A DNA stretch of 64,000 nt from Acanthosepion pharaonis (GCA_903632075.3 CAHIKZ030000583.1:1158501-1222500), one strand, 5' to 3'; positions 10,408 to 20,431 are shown, numbered from the stretch's first letter. A program made the numbers and translations. Notes: a model not told the origin generated them from the letters alone.

Positions 10408-10418
10408 TGCTTACATAT

Positions 10419-10429
10419 CTATCTATCTA

Positions 10430-10487
<58 letters not shown>
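10419..10487. repeat. (CTAT)n-(AT)n array
   Basis: Short ATCT tetranucleotide run leading into AT dinucleotides, immediately right of the palindrome. Confidence 0.95.
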
Positions 10488-10488
<1 letters not shown>

Positions 10489-10644
10489 GTATGTTTGGTG
10501 GTTATTTTTCATTCATTCTGTTTAAACGTTATTTTTATGGAAACTCATGTTCGAGGAGAAATTCTTATTTAATTAAACAAGATTTGGTGTCCAACTAATA
10601 TATATCATAGAAATAATGGATAAATGTTGTCAGAAATATATGCA

Positions 10645-10745
10645 CTCTCTGGCAGGATTAGAGCCTTCAACTCCTATAGGGAACCACACGGCCACGTAGG
10701 ACTTAGAGTCAAACAGAGCCCGAATCCTGCCTTTTGAATGCACTC
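10645..10745 (-). repeat. tRNA-like repeat inside an inverted repeat
   Basis: GGCAGGATTAGAGCC (10651-10665) is inverted at 10717-10733 (AGAGCCCGAATCCTGCC). Between them the minus strand has TGGCCGTGTGG, A-box-like. A direct copy of TGCACTCTCTG flanks the unit on both sides. Confidence 0.35.
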
Positions 10746-11170
10746 TCTGCCGTTCCTTGAAACATCTCAATCAACACTGTATCGTACCCTAACGTAAAAC
10801 AATGACAATTTAGCTTTAGGAAATGGATTAAATCCGGCATAGTGCTATTTTGAATTTATTTTGTTTAAACGTTAAAAACAGGGCTTCTACACGAATATGA
10901 GTATCCATAAAGAATACTATTTAAACAAAATAAACTAATTGTACACTCGACTTCAGAACTTACATCCAAAATCAAATTCACTTCAGAATATAAGTTTTAC
11001 CATTTTTAGATATACTCGCAGATACCTATCTCAAACCTACAAACACTCAACAATATCTTCATTTCAAGAGCCATCACCTAAAGATCTGGCTGAAATCTAT
11101 CCCCTATTGCTTAGGACGTTATAACCAAAAACGTTTGCGGTTTCTCTTTTTTTCTCTTTGACTATAACCT

Positions 11171-11179
11171 TTTCTCTCA

Positions 11180-11274
<95 letters not shown>

Positions 11275-11304
11275 TTGACCCTATATAAATATATATATAT
11301 ATTT

Positions 11305-11349
<45 letters not shown>

Positions 11350-11369
11350 ATATATACATATATCGTTTT

Positions 11370-11437
<68 letters not shown>

Positions 11438-11438
11438 A
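11171..11438. repeat. (CT)n-(AT)n microsatellite cluster
   Basis: CT-rich run, then three AT arrays separated by CGTTGACCC, TTTCC and CGTTTTCC spacers. ORFs on both strands are repeat artefacts. Confidence 0.95.
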
Positions 11439-11660
11439 ATATATGTAACTATACTGGTTTCGAAAAACCCTCGAATTTATGATTTGCCAATAATCAAATC
11501 AATCTCGAGGAAAGAAAGTTTTAAAAAAAAGAAAGATCTAGAAACATGAAGGTCTGTCGAAAAAAATCGCACAGATGCAGGTTTGAAGCCCAAAGAAAAA
11601 ACCCAATACGAGTAAACGACTAAATAACAAAGGAGATCAATACAACAGTAGAGCAGACCT

Positions 11661-11773
11661 AGATAAACCTAGTGAGCCAGACAAACCTACCCAGGTTTTA
11701 ACCTAAGGGATCGTCATGGAAAGCTGGCTTTCCTGACAATTCTTAGGTGAAACCTGGGTAGGTTTATCTAACT

Positions 11774-11775
<2 letters not shown>
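11661..11775. repeat. Second palindrome of the 10284 family
   Basis: Arms about 11682-11724 and 11727-11766 share AGCCAGACAAACCTACCCAGG with the first palindrome. The right arm has CTGACAA (CpG-decayed CTGACGA) then GAAACCTGGGTA. An (AT)n array starts at 11777. Confidence 0.6.

Positions 11776-11776
<1 letters not shown>

Positions 11777-11834
<58 letters not shown>
11777..11834. repeat. (AT)n array
   Basis: Directly adjoins the palindrome. Confidence 0.95.
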
Positions 11835-11837
<3 letters not shown>

Positions 11838-11874
11838 TTAACGATAACCTTTTCCATATACATATATATATAGG

Positions 11875-12220
11875 GAATTCAGCGTAGTATCGATCCATCC
11901 AGCTCTTATCTAAAATAACAACTTAAAAGAGACTGTTTGACCAACACAAGGAATGTTAAAGATTCATGTTAAAAAGATAAAAAAAAATTTAAAAAAAAAA
12001 ATGAAAACTACAGACAAAAGTTCATTTTCTCCAGAAAGACATTCATTTCTGCAGTTCACTACTACCAGCAAGCATAAATATTTCTACTCCCGATGATGGT
12101 CATGTTGGCCGAAACTAGACGAGAAATCTAAATGAAATAATAATGAAAAAAAAAACGAAAGAATATTAATCTACAACCCAGTTTGAGTGAAGTTTTAATT
12201 TTTTAATATTTTTTATTGTT
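11875..12220 (+). repeat. Penelope-like end, family with 49785-50090
   Basis: Shares long stretches with the minus strand of 49785-50090, e.g. AACAACTTAAAAGAGACT, CCAACACAAGGAATGTTAAA and TTCATTTTCTCCA. The copy here retains the hammerhead core that is deleted there. Confidence 0.65.
12073..12115 (+). ncRNA. Hammerhead-like motif, one core change
   Basis: CCGATGA (CUGANGA with U4 changed), helix II GGTC/GGCC (four pairs, one wobble), GAAA, then ACTAGAC. The related copy at 49870-49890 reads ACTAGTC, showing the ancestral U before the cleavage base. CTC/GAG gives 3 bp of helix I. Confidence 0.5.

Positions 12221-12222
<2 letters not shown>

Positions 12223-12276
<54 letters not shown>
12223..12276. 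repeat. (AT)n array
   Basis: About 110 bp downstream of the hammerhead-like motif. Confidence 0.95.
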
Positions 12277-12279
<3 letters not shown>

Positions 12280-12307
12280 GAAACGGACAAAGTCGGATAA
12301 TTATTTA

Positions 12308-12465
12308 AACACATTTTTATGTTTAACTTTCTTTTTATAGATACAAGTATTTAAGTAAATGCTCTGTTTCAGACCGGTAAATGTTATTTAACACTGTTTA
12401 TTATAAACAGAGGATTTACTTAAATACTTGTATTTATAAAAAAATGTTAAACATAAAAATGTCTT
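12308..12465. repeat. Fold-back of the SINE-B body
   Basis: 12308-12370 and 12403-12465 are inverted copies of the SINE-B 3' body (CATTTTTATGTTTAA..., AGATACAAGTATTTAAGTAA, ...CTGTTT). The loop holds AGACCGGTAAATG. Confidence 0.7.
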
Positions 12466-12466
<1 letters not shown>

Positions 12467-12540
<74 letters not shown>

Positions 12541-12558
12541 GTATATATATATATACAT
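12467..12558. repeat. (AT)n-(TATG)n array
   Basis: AT dinucleotides 12467-12528, then TATG tetranucleotides and AT again. Confidence 0.95.
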
Positions 12559-12599
12559 GAGCATGAAATTATTACTCATCCCAGAACAGAAGACTCGCT

Positions 12600-13174
12600 A
12601 TGCAGAACTGATGTATTTTACATGTTATGTCCATTTATTTATTTAATATCAATTGTTTTGTAAGGGACACCCAGTACGAATCGACCTCATTTGTCAATAG
12701 TTATTGTCAAACAAACAACACATTCTTGTCATTACCCTGCGTCCAGGCGCGAAAGAAAATCGCTTATAAGAAGTTCTGCCACGTTTCAAATCTATAAAAA
12801 TGTGAGAAATGGCTTAACTACGTCCAAGAGAGGCATACTGCAGAAATGTGCCAGCAGAGATAGCTTTTCCGATTGTTAACGAAGCTGCAGTTGCCCGCCA
12901 ATCAGGTAGCTGTAATCACAGTGCTTTTTGCTCGAACCACTGTAATTATTAGCGAACAGACACTCAATGCCTGGGCAATTGGGGCCCTCAAAAGCTGCTC
13001 TTACCTTGCCCAGGTCAATTTGCTAACATTTTGATCTCAATTAATGACCAGCGGCCAAAGAAAGGGAGAGTATCCTATTTTCGCGGTCGTAAACAGGAAA
13101 AGTGTATACCTGATGATAGGCAAAGTGGCGGCTTCATTCATTTCACCGTATTACTGTCTCAGATTTAGCTGGAA
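12600..13174. other. More complex intergenic DNA
   Basis: Higher GC and lower repetition than its surroundings, with no recognised gene. It contains the 45-bp element at 12970-13014. Confidence 0.3.
12970..13014 (+). repeat. 45-bp sequence with 9-bp inverted termini, copy 1
   Basis: Begins CCTGGGCAA and ends TTGCCCAGG, an exact inverted pair. A copy identical at 44 of 45 positions lies at 13901-13945 inside a SINE-B body. Confidence 0.75.
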
Positions 13175-13438
13175 ATGAGGGCCAAAAATGGCGTCATTGT
13201 AAGGGATGAAGAGGGAAGTGGTGCTGCTATTTTATTGGTAATGCAGGATCATCGACACGGAATAATCATGATTAATGTCTGTACGATATTAGAGTTATCT
13301 ATGCATTTTTCTTCATATGAGATATTCCCGCGGGTTTTATTTGGATGGCGCGAAGAAATACGAACGATGTCAGAAGCTATTCACTTTTTCATGATTCCTT
13401 TATTTGATGATCGAACATCCCTCTGTGTAGAAAATTGA
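13175..13438 (+). CDS. Hypothetical 87-codon ORF, doubtful
   Basis: Open frame with no low-complexity bias and no recognised domain. A LINE 3' fragment starts right after it at 13440. It could be an old element segment or chance. No splice or translation signals support it. Confidence 0.12.
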   Translation: MRAKNGVIVRDEEGSGAAILLVMQDHRHGIIMINVCTILELSMHFSSYEIFPRVLFGWREEIRTMSEAIHFFMIPLFDDRTSLCVEN

Positions 13439-13439
13439 T

Positions 13440-13640
13440 AAAAGCTTCGGAAATCGGATACTCATAGGATACATTGAAGCCAAACAACGCATGGCATACG
13501 TAGTAAAGTTATGTAAATAGATAGCGGACCAGGGTTTAAGAGAAATAACAGAAAGACCCAATTTATTAAGAGCTACAAGGGATCGAGATCACCTACGTCC
13601 TGAAGGGACACGGCACATAGAAGAAGCTTGTAATGCGCCA
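13440..13640 (+). pseudogene. LINE 3' end fragment
   Basis: Decayed translation ...GLREITERPNLLRATRDRD... then CACATAGAAGAAG, matching 7590-7950 without the long GAA tail. Confidence 0.45.
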
Positions 13641-13801
13641 TTACAACCGAGGGGGAGATTACGAAAAACACAGATTATTTGATTCCCAATTTTATTTTAT
13701 TTTATATTGTTTTTTTTTTCTGATCATTACTCCCAACTGATTTACTGATTTAATGTACACAGAAAAATATATATCTCTGAATCAATAATGTTTAGAATCT
13801 G

Positions 13802-13806
<5 letters not shown>

Positions 13807-13846
<40 letters not shown>
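13807..13846. repeat. (AT)n array
   Basis: Precedes the SINE-B tandem locus. Confidence 0.95.
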
Positions 13847-13847
<1 letters not shown>

Positions 13848-13848
<1 letters not shown>

Positions 13849-14330
13849 ACATTTTTATGTTTATACATTCTTTTTATAGATGCAAATATTTAAGTAAATG
13901 CCTGGGCAATTGGGGCCCTCAAAAGCTGCTCTTACCTTGCCCGGGGCCTGGTAAATGTTGTTTAATACTGTTTATTATTATGTAAATATAATTATAATAT
14001 AAAAATGTGTGTGTGTGTGTGTGTGTCTATAAATGTCGATTTTACTGTTTTTAAAGAAAATATGCGTCCTCCGATATGGTGAATTGTGGTTTAAAAACAG
14101 TAAAATCGTCATTGCTAACCGAACAACCCTCTGTGGCTCAATCGGTAAAAGCAGGTCAGGCAAAGTGAAGGTTCCGTAAATGATACAGGTTCGATTCCTG
14201 TCGGAGGACGCATATTTTCTATGAGAATTTCTCGGATATTCAGGGCCGTTAATACTGTTTATTATAAAACAGAGCTTTTACTTAAATATTTGTATCTATA
14301 AAAAGAATGTATAAACATAAAAATGTCTCA
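13848..14330 (+). repeat. SINE-B locus 2, unit 1
   Basis: Inverted body start (ACATTTTTATGTTTATACATTC), then the intruding 45-bp sequence (13901-13945), a GT tract, and the leader. The tRNA-like head at 14127-14208 has A box TGGCTCAATCGG and B box GGTTCGATTCC, followed by the body. Confidence 0.75.
13901..13945 (+). repeat. 45-bp sequence, copy 2, inside SINE-B
   Basis: Replaces about 11 bp (TCTGTTTCAGA in the copy at 12362) of the SINE-B body. Confidence 0.75.
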
Positions 14331-14670
14331 AAAGAATTGTCGGACTTTTTCCATTTCATAATGTGTGACGTCATTTGTTTACATTTGATACGCCATGAGA
14401 AGATATGAATGTACGTGAGAGATTCATAGAAGATTGAAGTTCAAATACAGTAAATTCGACCTTGCTAACCGAACGTTCCTCTATGACCAAATCGGTTAAA
14501 GGCACGTCAAGCTAAATGACGGTTCCGTATAGGATACAGGTTCGAATCCTGTCGGAGGACGAACATTTTCTGTGAAAATTTCGCGGACATTCAGGCCGGT
14601 AAATGTCGTTTAATACTGTTAATTATAAACAGAGCATTCACTTAAACATTTATATCTTTGTCCTTTTCAT
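14331..14670 (+). repeat. SINE-B locus 2, unit 2
   Basis: tRNA-like head at 14477-14559: TCCTCTA pairs with CGGAGGA, the anticodon arm is CGTCA...TGACG with a GCTAA-containing loop, the variable arm is long, and the B box is GGTTCGAATCC. It lies 350 bp after the previous head, so the units are in tandem. The GCTAA loop suggests a tRNA-Ser(GCT) ancestor, an inference. Confidence 0.7.
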
Positions 14671-14672
14671 AG

Positions 14673-14705
<33 letters not shown>

Positions 14706-14844
14706 AGGTATATCAAAAGTTATTTGCAGTTTTATAGATGTATCCTCCAAATGTAATTTTATGTATATATGGAAATTTATACCTTCTTTTCTGGTACGTG
14801 ATGTCGGCTTCAACAGATCTTGCATTATGAGTGTTCTTTACGGC

Positions 14845-14975
14845 ACCTCAATGCGATGTAATGGTTAGCAAGCTTGTCTCGCTAGAACAATTACGACTTA
14901 GCAGTGAGTTCGATCCTCACTGGGTGCCCCCTACTTCAGGCTTTCTGCCATATCTAAGCTATGCTTGAAAAATCA
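14845..14975 (+). repeat. SINE-E unit left of the minisatellite
   Basis: TGGTTAGCAAGCTTGTCTCG (A-box region), GAGTTCGATCCTCACTGGGT (B box), then CTTTCTGCCATATCTAAGCT. It is preceded by CTTGCATTATGAGTGTTCT, which is a diverged minisatellite unit. Confidence 0.7.
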
Positions 14976-14984
14976 CTTTGGGTG

Positions 14985-16195
14985 TTCTTCATCAATTCAT
15001 ACACCATCTTGCATTATCGGTGTTTTCCATTAATTCGTACTCCGTCTGTCATTATGGGGGCCTCTCCATTAATTCGTACTCCGTCTGTCATTATGGGAGC
15101 CTCTCCATTAATTCGTACTCCCTCTGACATTATGGGAGCCTCTCCATTATTTCATACTCCGTCTGTCATTATGGGAGCCTCTCCATTTATTCGTACTCCG
15201 TCGGTTATTATGGGAGCTCTCTATTCGTACTCAGTCTGTCATTATGGGAGCCTCTCCATTAATTCGTACTCCGTCTGTCATTATGGGAGCCTCTCCATTA
15301 ATTCGTACTCCGTCTGACATTATGGGAGCCTCTCCATTAATTCGTACTCCGTCTGTCATTATGAGAGCCTCTCCATTTATTCGTACTCCGTCTGTCATTA
15401 TGGGAGCCTCTCCATTTATTCGTACTCCGTCTGTCATTATGGGAGCCTCTCCATTAATTCGTACTCCGTCTGTCATTATGGGTGCCTCTCCATTAATTCG
15501 TACTCCGTCTGTCATTATGGTATCCTCTCCATTAATTCGTACTCCGTCTGTCATTATGGGATCCTCTCCATTTATTCGTACTCCGTCTGTCATTATGGGA
15601 GCCTCTCCATTTATTCGTACTCCGTCTGTCATTATGGGATCCTCTCCATTTATTCGTACTCCGTCTGACATTATGGGAGCCTCTCCATTAATTCGTACTC
15701 CGTCTGTCATTATGGGAGCCTCTCCATTTATTCGTACTCCGTCTGTCATTATGGGAGCCTCTCCATTTATTCGTACTCCGTCTGTCATTATAGAGCCTCT
15801 CCATTAATTCGTACTCCGTCTGTCATTATGGGATCCTCTCCATTAATTCGTACTCCGTCTGTCATTATGGGATCCTCTCCATTTATTCGTACTCCGTCTG
15901 TCATTATGGGAGCCTCTCCATTTATTCGTACTCCGTCTGTCATTATGGGATCCTCTCCATTTATTCGTACTCCGTCTGTCATTATGGGAGCCTCTCCATT
16001 TATTCGTACTCCGTCTGTCATTATGGGAGCCTCTCCATTCATTCGTACTCCGTCTGTCATTATGGGATCCTCTCCATTTATTCGTACTCCGTCTGTCATT
16101 ATGAGAGCCTCTCCATTTATTCGTACTCCGTCTGTCATTATGGGAGCCTCTCCATTTATTCGTACTCCAACTTGCATTGTCGTCGTTCCCCATTA
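14985..16195. repeat. 39-bp minisatellite, about 30 units
   Basis: Unit phase: CATTATGGGAGCCTCTCC, ATTAATTCGTACTCCGTCTGT. Recurrent variants are TTAATT/TTTATT, GGAGCC/GGATCC and GTCAT/GACAT. Because 39 is a multiple of three, the array is open in several frames on both strands. A single 2-bp loss near 15792 shifts the frames. Copies at both ends are more diverged than the core. Confidence 0.95.
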
Positions 16196-16480
16196 ATTTG
16201 CATTCCGTCTGGTATTATGGCAGTTCTCCATCGATTATTACGCCATCTTGCATTATGCGTTTTCTCTATCAATTCGTATTCCATATTACTTTATGGGTGT
16301 CCTCCATCCTCCATCATTTCGTAATCCGTCTTGCATTATCGGTGTTCTCCATCATCTCCATACCCAAGCTTACATTATGGATGTTCTCTGTGAATTCGTA
16401 CTCCATTATGTATTTCGTGGGTTTTCCATCAAAATCGTCCGACATCACTATTATTGTTTGCCAGCTCTTTGGGGATCTAG
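16196..16480. repeat. Diverged minisatellite flank
   Basis: Irregular units such as CGCCATCTTGCATTATGCGT and CGTCTTGCATTATCGGTGTT, older relatives of the 39-bp unit. Confidence 0.6.
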
Positions 16481-16499
16481 ATTTCGTTCATACCATTTT

Positions 16500-17105
16500 T
16501 CTCTATGGGTCACTTCAATGTGGTGTAATCGTTTGCAAGTCTGTCTCCATAAATCATTTATAACTGAGTATGAGATCGATCCTCAGTCGGAGCTCCATAT
16601 TTTCAACCTTGTGCCGCATTCAATATAAATATCGAAAACAAGGAGGAACTACAACGTTTTGTATAGTTTAGCAGTGAGGAGGCTATGCCTAAAATCTTTT
16701 TTTTAATATAATATATGCAATAAAATATATAAAACTTCTTTTGCTAGATCAATTATAATTGAGTAGTGAGTTAGGTCCTCACTGGGTGCTCGACACCTTC
16801 GGCTCTTTTCCAAATTTAAGCTAGGCTTCGAAAACCAGAAAGAAACTTCAAGGTAGTGTAATAGTTAACCAGTTTATCCGGCTAGAACAATTGCAATAGT
16901 GGGTTCGGTCCTCACTAGGTTCTCCACACCTTCGGGTCTTTGCCAAATTTAAGCTAGGCTTTGAAAACCAGAAGGAACTTCAAGGTAGTGTAATGGTTAG
17001 CCAGCTTGTATCGCTAGAACAATTACAAGTAGTGAGTTCGATCCTCTCTGTGTTCCCCATACTTTAGACCTTGTTCCACATCTAAGCTACATTCAGAAAA
17101 TCAGC
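16500..17105 (+). repeat. Four tandem SINE-E units
   Basis: Units about 16500-16615, 16735-16832, 16848-16977 and 16978-17105. Each has a GGTTAGCCAG-like A region, a GAGTTCGATCC-like B box and a CCAAATTTAAGCTAGGCT-like tail. The last two are directly head-to-tail at about 130 bp. Confidence 0.65.
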
Positions 17106-17154
17106 ATACCATTTTTTGTATAGAGAAAGCTGAATCCCCATTACAATGGGCAGA

Positions 17155-17436
17155 TTAGGAAATAAATTGAGTTTTGTTGCCACATCTGGGCTGGAACCAC
17201 CCAGAACTTACTCGTCTCTCTTGATAGAGTTCAGTTGCGTCTAAAAGGCCGTCTGTGTGATGAATTATTTTCGTTGCTACAGTCCATTTCTCACAGTCGA
17301 AACTTCGCGATTTTCTACCTGAACGAAGACTGTTTCTAGAGTATGTGTTCTGACGCACTGCATTCTTTCGTGGCACCAGCCGTGACCTTTGAATCTGTGA
17401 CACACCATACCACGCACACAAGGATGAATCATCCAC
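17155..17436 (-). CDS. Hypothetical 93-codon ORF, doubtful
   Basis: Open minus-strand frame with balanced composition but no recognised domain. It lies next to SINE-E. It could be an exon of an unknown gene or chance. Confidence 0.12.
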   Translation of the reverse strand: MDDSSLCAWYGVSQIQRSRLVPRKNAVRQNTYSRNSLRSGRKSRSFDCEKWTVATKIIHHTDGLLDATELYQERRVSSGWFQPRCGNKTQFIS

Positions 17437-17999
17437 ATTTCCCTTCGTATACCACTATTAAGAATTAAGTTTCACCCGGACAGCTTCTTCTAAAAACTTA
17501 TGCTTAGTAGAAAAAAGCTCGCGACAGAATGTTTTTCCAATAACTATAATTTGACCATTTCAAGTGGAGGTGTAATCTTTATCTTTCCTTTAGAGTAACA
17601 TGAGTTTTATTTCTTCATTTTATTTATTTCTTCATAATGAGCCCTTGGAATTTCAACTGCCACTTCCTGGTGTTAATTATACGTTTTCTTTCCATTTTCT
17701 CTTCGTCGATGTTCGGTACATCATAATCTCAGCATTTCTGTAATTTCATGTCTCTTCTTCATCTGTAAGTCTAGCTTATTGATAGGTACTATGTAACAGT
17801 TATGAATTCATCTCTTTGTTTCTAATGAACATTTTTTATATTTATATATATATATATATATATAGGTTTTGAAAGGCATCTTTCCCTATAACAATGCGTC
17901 TTGGGATTTTAGTTTCGCGCAGTCCGTCCATTATTAAAACATTTCGCAGATATTTAAATTATTGTAGTTGTTTGACTTTGATGCTGATTTTTTTCCTTT

Positions 18000-18262
18000 T
18001 ATTAATAGCCCTTTATTCTGTACAATAACCTATTCGAAGATCTAAGGTTTCATTTTGCAATGACAGTGTAGAATGTTTTGTTCACTTTTTCACACTAGAC
18101 AATTTTCTCGCCAAAATCTATCTATCTAATACACATAAAAGTCTACTACCACTCGCCACTCGCTAATGAATTAACTATTCCTGTCACATCTTGTTTGGTG
18201 CTTCAGCTATGTATTTAATGATTCTTGATAAAATCCAAAAAATCTGCAATATAAGTTTCACT
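18000..18262 (+). pseudogene. LINE C-terminal fragment
   Basis: The frame near 18185-18258 reads CHILFGASAMYLMILDK. This fits the non-LTR reverse transcriptase C-terminus, where an H-I-W-x-G-A-P-A segment precedes a Leu-Asp-x-x-Gln helix. Stops upstream show decay. Confidence 0.4.
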
Positions 18263-18374
18263 CATATTTGAACATTATCTCTGGCTTCATAACACGTGAC
18301 ATCTATCTAACCAATAAGAAATGACCAAACAGAATATACCATTAATCTGCGTCTTTGCTTTTCATCATTTCTTT

Positions 18375-18421
18375 TTTGATCTCTGACGAAGCTTTAATAA
18401 GATGAAACGCGTTAGATTGAG
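18375..18421 (+). ncRNA. Hammerhead ribozyme candidate, intact core
   Basis: Order: helix I strand TTTGATCT ending at 18382, core CTGACGA (18383-18389), helix II 18390-18394 with 18399-18403 (four of five pairs, loop TAAT), GAAA (18404-18407), helix III A-C/G-T (18407-18408 with 18411-18412, two-base loop), U at 18412, cleavage base U at 18413. Then AGATTGAG (18414-18421) pairs with helix I, 8 bp including three G-U. All core residues match. Helix III is minimal, as in Penelope-like and retrozyme hammerheads, which often work as dimers. Confidence 0.65.
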
Positions 18422-18739
18422 TTCTGTTTCCTACTTGTTATTTATCCTATCATTTTGTATCGATACTTGATTCATATTTGATCTTCTAGTCATTTATTTA
18501 TATATGTATGTATTTTACTTGTCGTCTTGAATCTCTTTTCGACACAAAAGACAGTCAAAACGTGATGTTTCATAAATTAGTACAATAAAATCAACATCAG
18601 TTTCAACTCCAGACGACTTCTGCATCCCTTCTGGACGGTCTCCTTGTTTAATTTAGTGAATATTGCCATAATCATTGACATCCGTTCATTTTGGGTGTTT
18701 TGTTAGACTATCGCTCAACTGAGCCCCATACATTAAGGA

Positions 18740-20150
18740 TGTTGCAATCTGGGAAGTTAAGTGATGAGGTAGTCGCAGAAAATGTCTGAGAGTCATGACT
18801 AGGTTATCTTGACTTTGTGGCATTTTGCAGATGCCTGTTGCCAGATTAAAGTGTGTTCTTCAAGATGACGTACTTTCACCAAAAGACTCACTGTAATCTT
18901 TCAAAATCCTCTATACTCTCCACACCCAAATTTCCCGATATGTCCTTACTGGACCTCCCGTAGCGAGCACCAAGCAGTACTGCATGCCGTTTCCAAATTT
19001 CGTCTGAGAAGGAAATTAGGATTACCTAGAAGCGATAGTGGCAGCAAAACGGCTGCTTATGGATAGAAAACGAATTCCATCAATCAGGCCGATTTAAGAT
19101 GTTCATTTTTAGACCCGAGTGATAGTTGTTTATAATTATAACTGAAGACGTTTGATGCACATTTACAAAGAAATTACAACTATTACTTACATTATATTTT
19201 GTCTTAGGAATACAATACTGAAGAGGATCTTGGTTGAGATTGAAAGTACTTCGGAAAATAAAAGAAATGAAAAAAACTGCGGCGTCTCCCTTAATAAAAT
19301 TAATAAAAAAAATATTGTTTGGCCTACATCGCCTCTGGATACGGAAATGTTGACACCATAGTAGCGTGACTGGCGAAACACTCTGGCTGTGGATGACAAT
19401 ATATATGCTCCTATAAAAAAATATTATTGCAGTCTGGGAAATTATGTGGTGATGTAGTCGCAGAAAATCTGTGACAGTCATGACTAGGTTAATTTGTTTT
19501 TTATGGCAATGTGCAGGGCCCCATTGCCAGATATATGGTCTTCCAGGGCAGCACTATTTACTGAAAGCGGTCGAGGTAAGGCAAAACAATAAAAATTTAA
19601 ATTCGCTAATGAATTAATAGCTAAGAATAATGAAGTACGTATCTATTATAATGGCGAAGAATCTCAAGTTTTCACGAACAAATAATACGACAAAAACTGT
19701 TGTAACAGCTAGGTAACCTTCATATAGACTGCGGAGGATATTAAAATAACCCAGAAGCGATACTGGCAGAGAAACGGCTAGTTATGGATAGAAAACGAAT
19801 TGCATCAACTAAGCCAATGTAAGATGTTTATTTTTAGAGCCGGGTGATCATTGTTTTTAATTATAACTGAAGGCGTTTCAGTCGCATTTACAAAAAAATT
19901 CACAACTATCACTTTCATTATTTTTGTCTTAGGAATACAATAATGAAGACGATCTTGGATGGGACTGAATGTACTTCGGAAAATAAAAGAAATGAAAAAA
20001 CTGCGGCGTCTTCCTTAATGAAATTATTCACAACATTAATCTTATTTGTCCTACATCGCCTGTGGATACATAAATGTTGACACCATAATAGCGTGACTGG
20101 CGAAACACTCTGTCTGTGGATGACAATATATATATGCTCCTAGAAAAAAA
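18740..20150 (+). repeat. Direct duplication of about 0.7 kb
   Basis: 18749 (CTGGGAAGTTAAGTGATGAG) aligns with 19434. 19028 (AGAAGCGATAGTGGCAG) aligns with 19753. Each half ends in GCGTGACTGGCGAAACACTCT (about 19371 and 20096), a decayed relative of the hammerhead 3' half. Confidence 0.75.
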
Positions 20151-20386
20151 TATTTCGGTCGAGCTCTCTGTAGAAGAAGTGTGAGTTTGTAAACTGTGAC
20201 TATAACTGCTACTAATGTCATACTCTTGAATAAATCGAATCTCAGTCACTGTCGTGTTTATCTAAAAAATAAATACGCTTAAATTCACCTCCATCCCTGC
20301 CGTGCGCCAAAGCCTTAGGTGTAGATTTCTGACTGACGTCAATTCAGCCGGGTTTCAATATTAGTTAGAGACAACCGGACGTCTAG

Positions 20387-20429
20387 CTACACTGATGCGA
20401 TGTGATACATCGAAACAGTCTGTCTGTGG
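20387..20429 (+). ncRNA. Hammerhead ribozyme candidate, A9 changed
   Basis: Helix I CTACA (20387-20391) pairs with TGTGG (20425-20429). Core CTGATGC (20392-20398; the last base should be A). Helix II GATGT/ACATC, 5 bp perfect with loop GAT. GAAA at 20412-20415. Helix III ACA/TGT with loop GTC. Cleavage base C at 20424. Only one core residue deviates. An (AT)n array begins 14 bases after the predicted cleavage. Confidence 0.65.
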
Positions 20430-20431
20430 AC

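Noticed and set aside
11158..11448. Tyr/Ile-repeat ORFs across (AT)n arrays, here and at many other sites
   Set aside because: They are direct translations of dinucleotide repeats; frames stay open only because ATA/TAT lack stops.
14477..14559. A functional tRNA gene with a CTA-like anticodon
   Set aside because: The base before the anticodon position is not U, the head is repeated within SINE-B units, and all copies differ; it is a tRNA-derived promoter head.
15000..16195. CRISPR-like regular repeats (39 bp; also 30 bp at 60390)
   Set aside because: There are no unique spacers between the units, and the surroundings are plainly eukaryotic.
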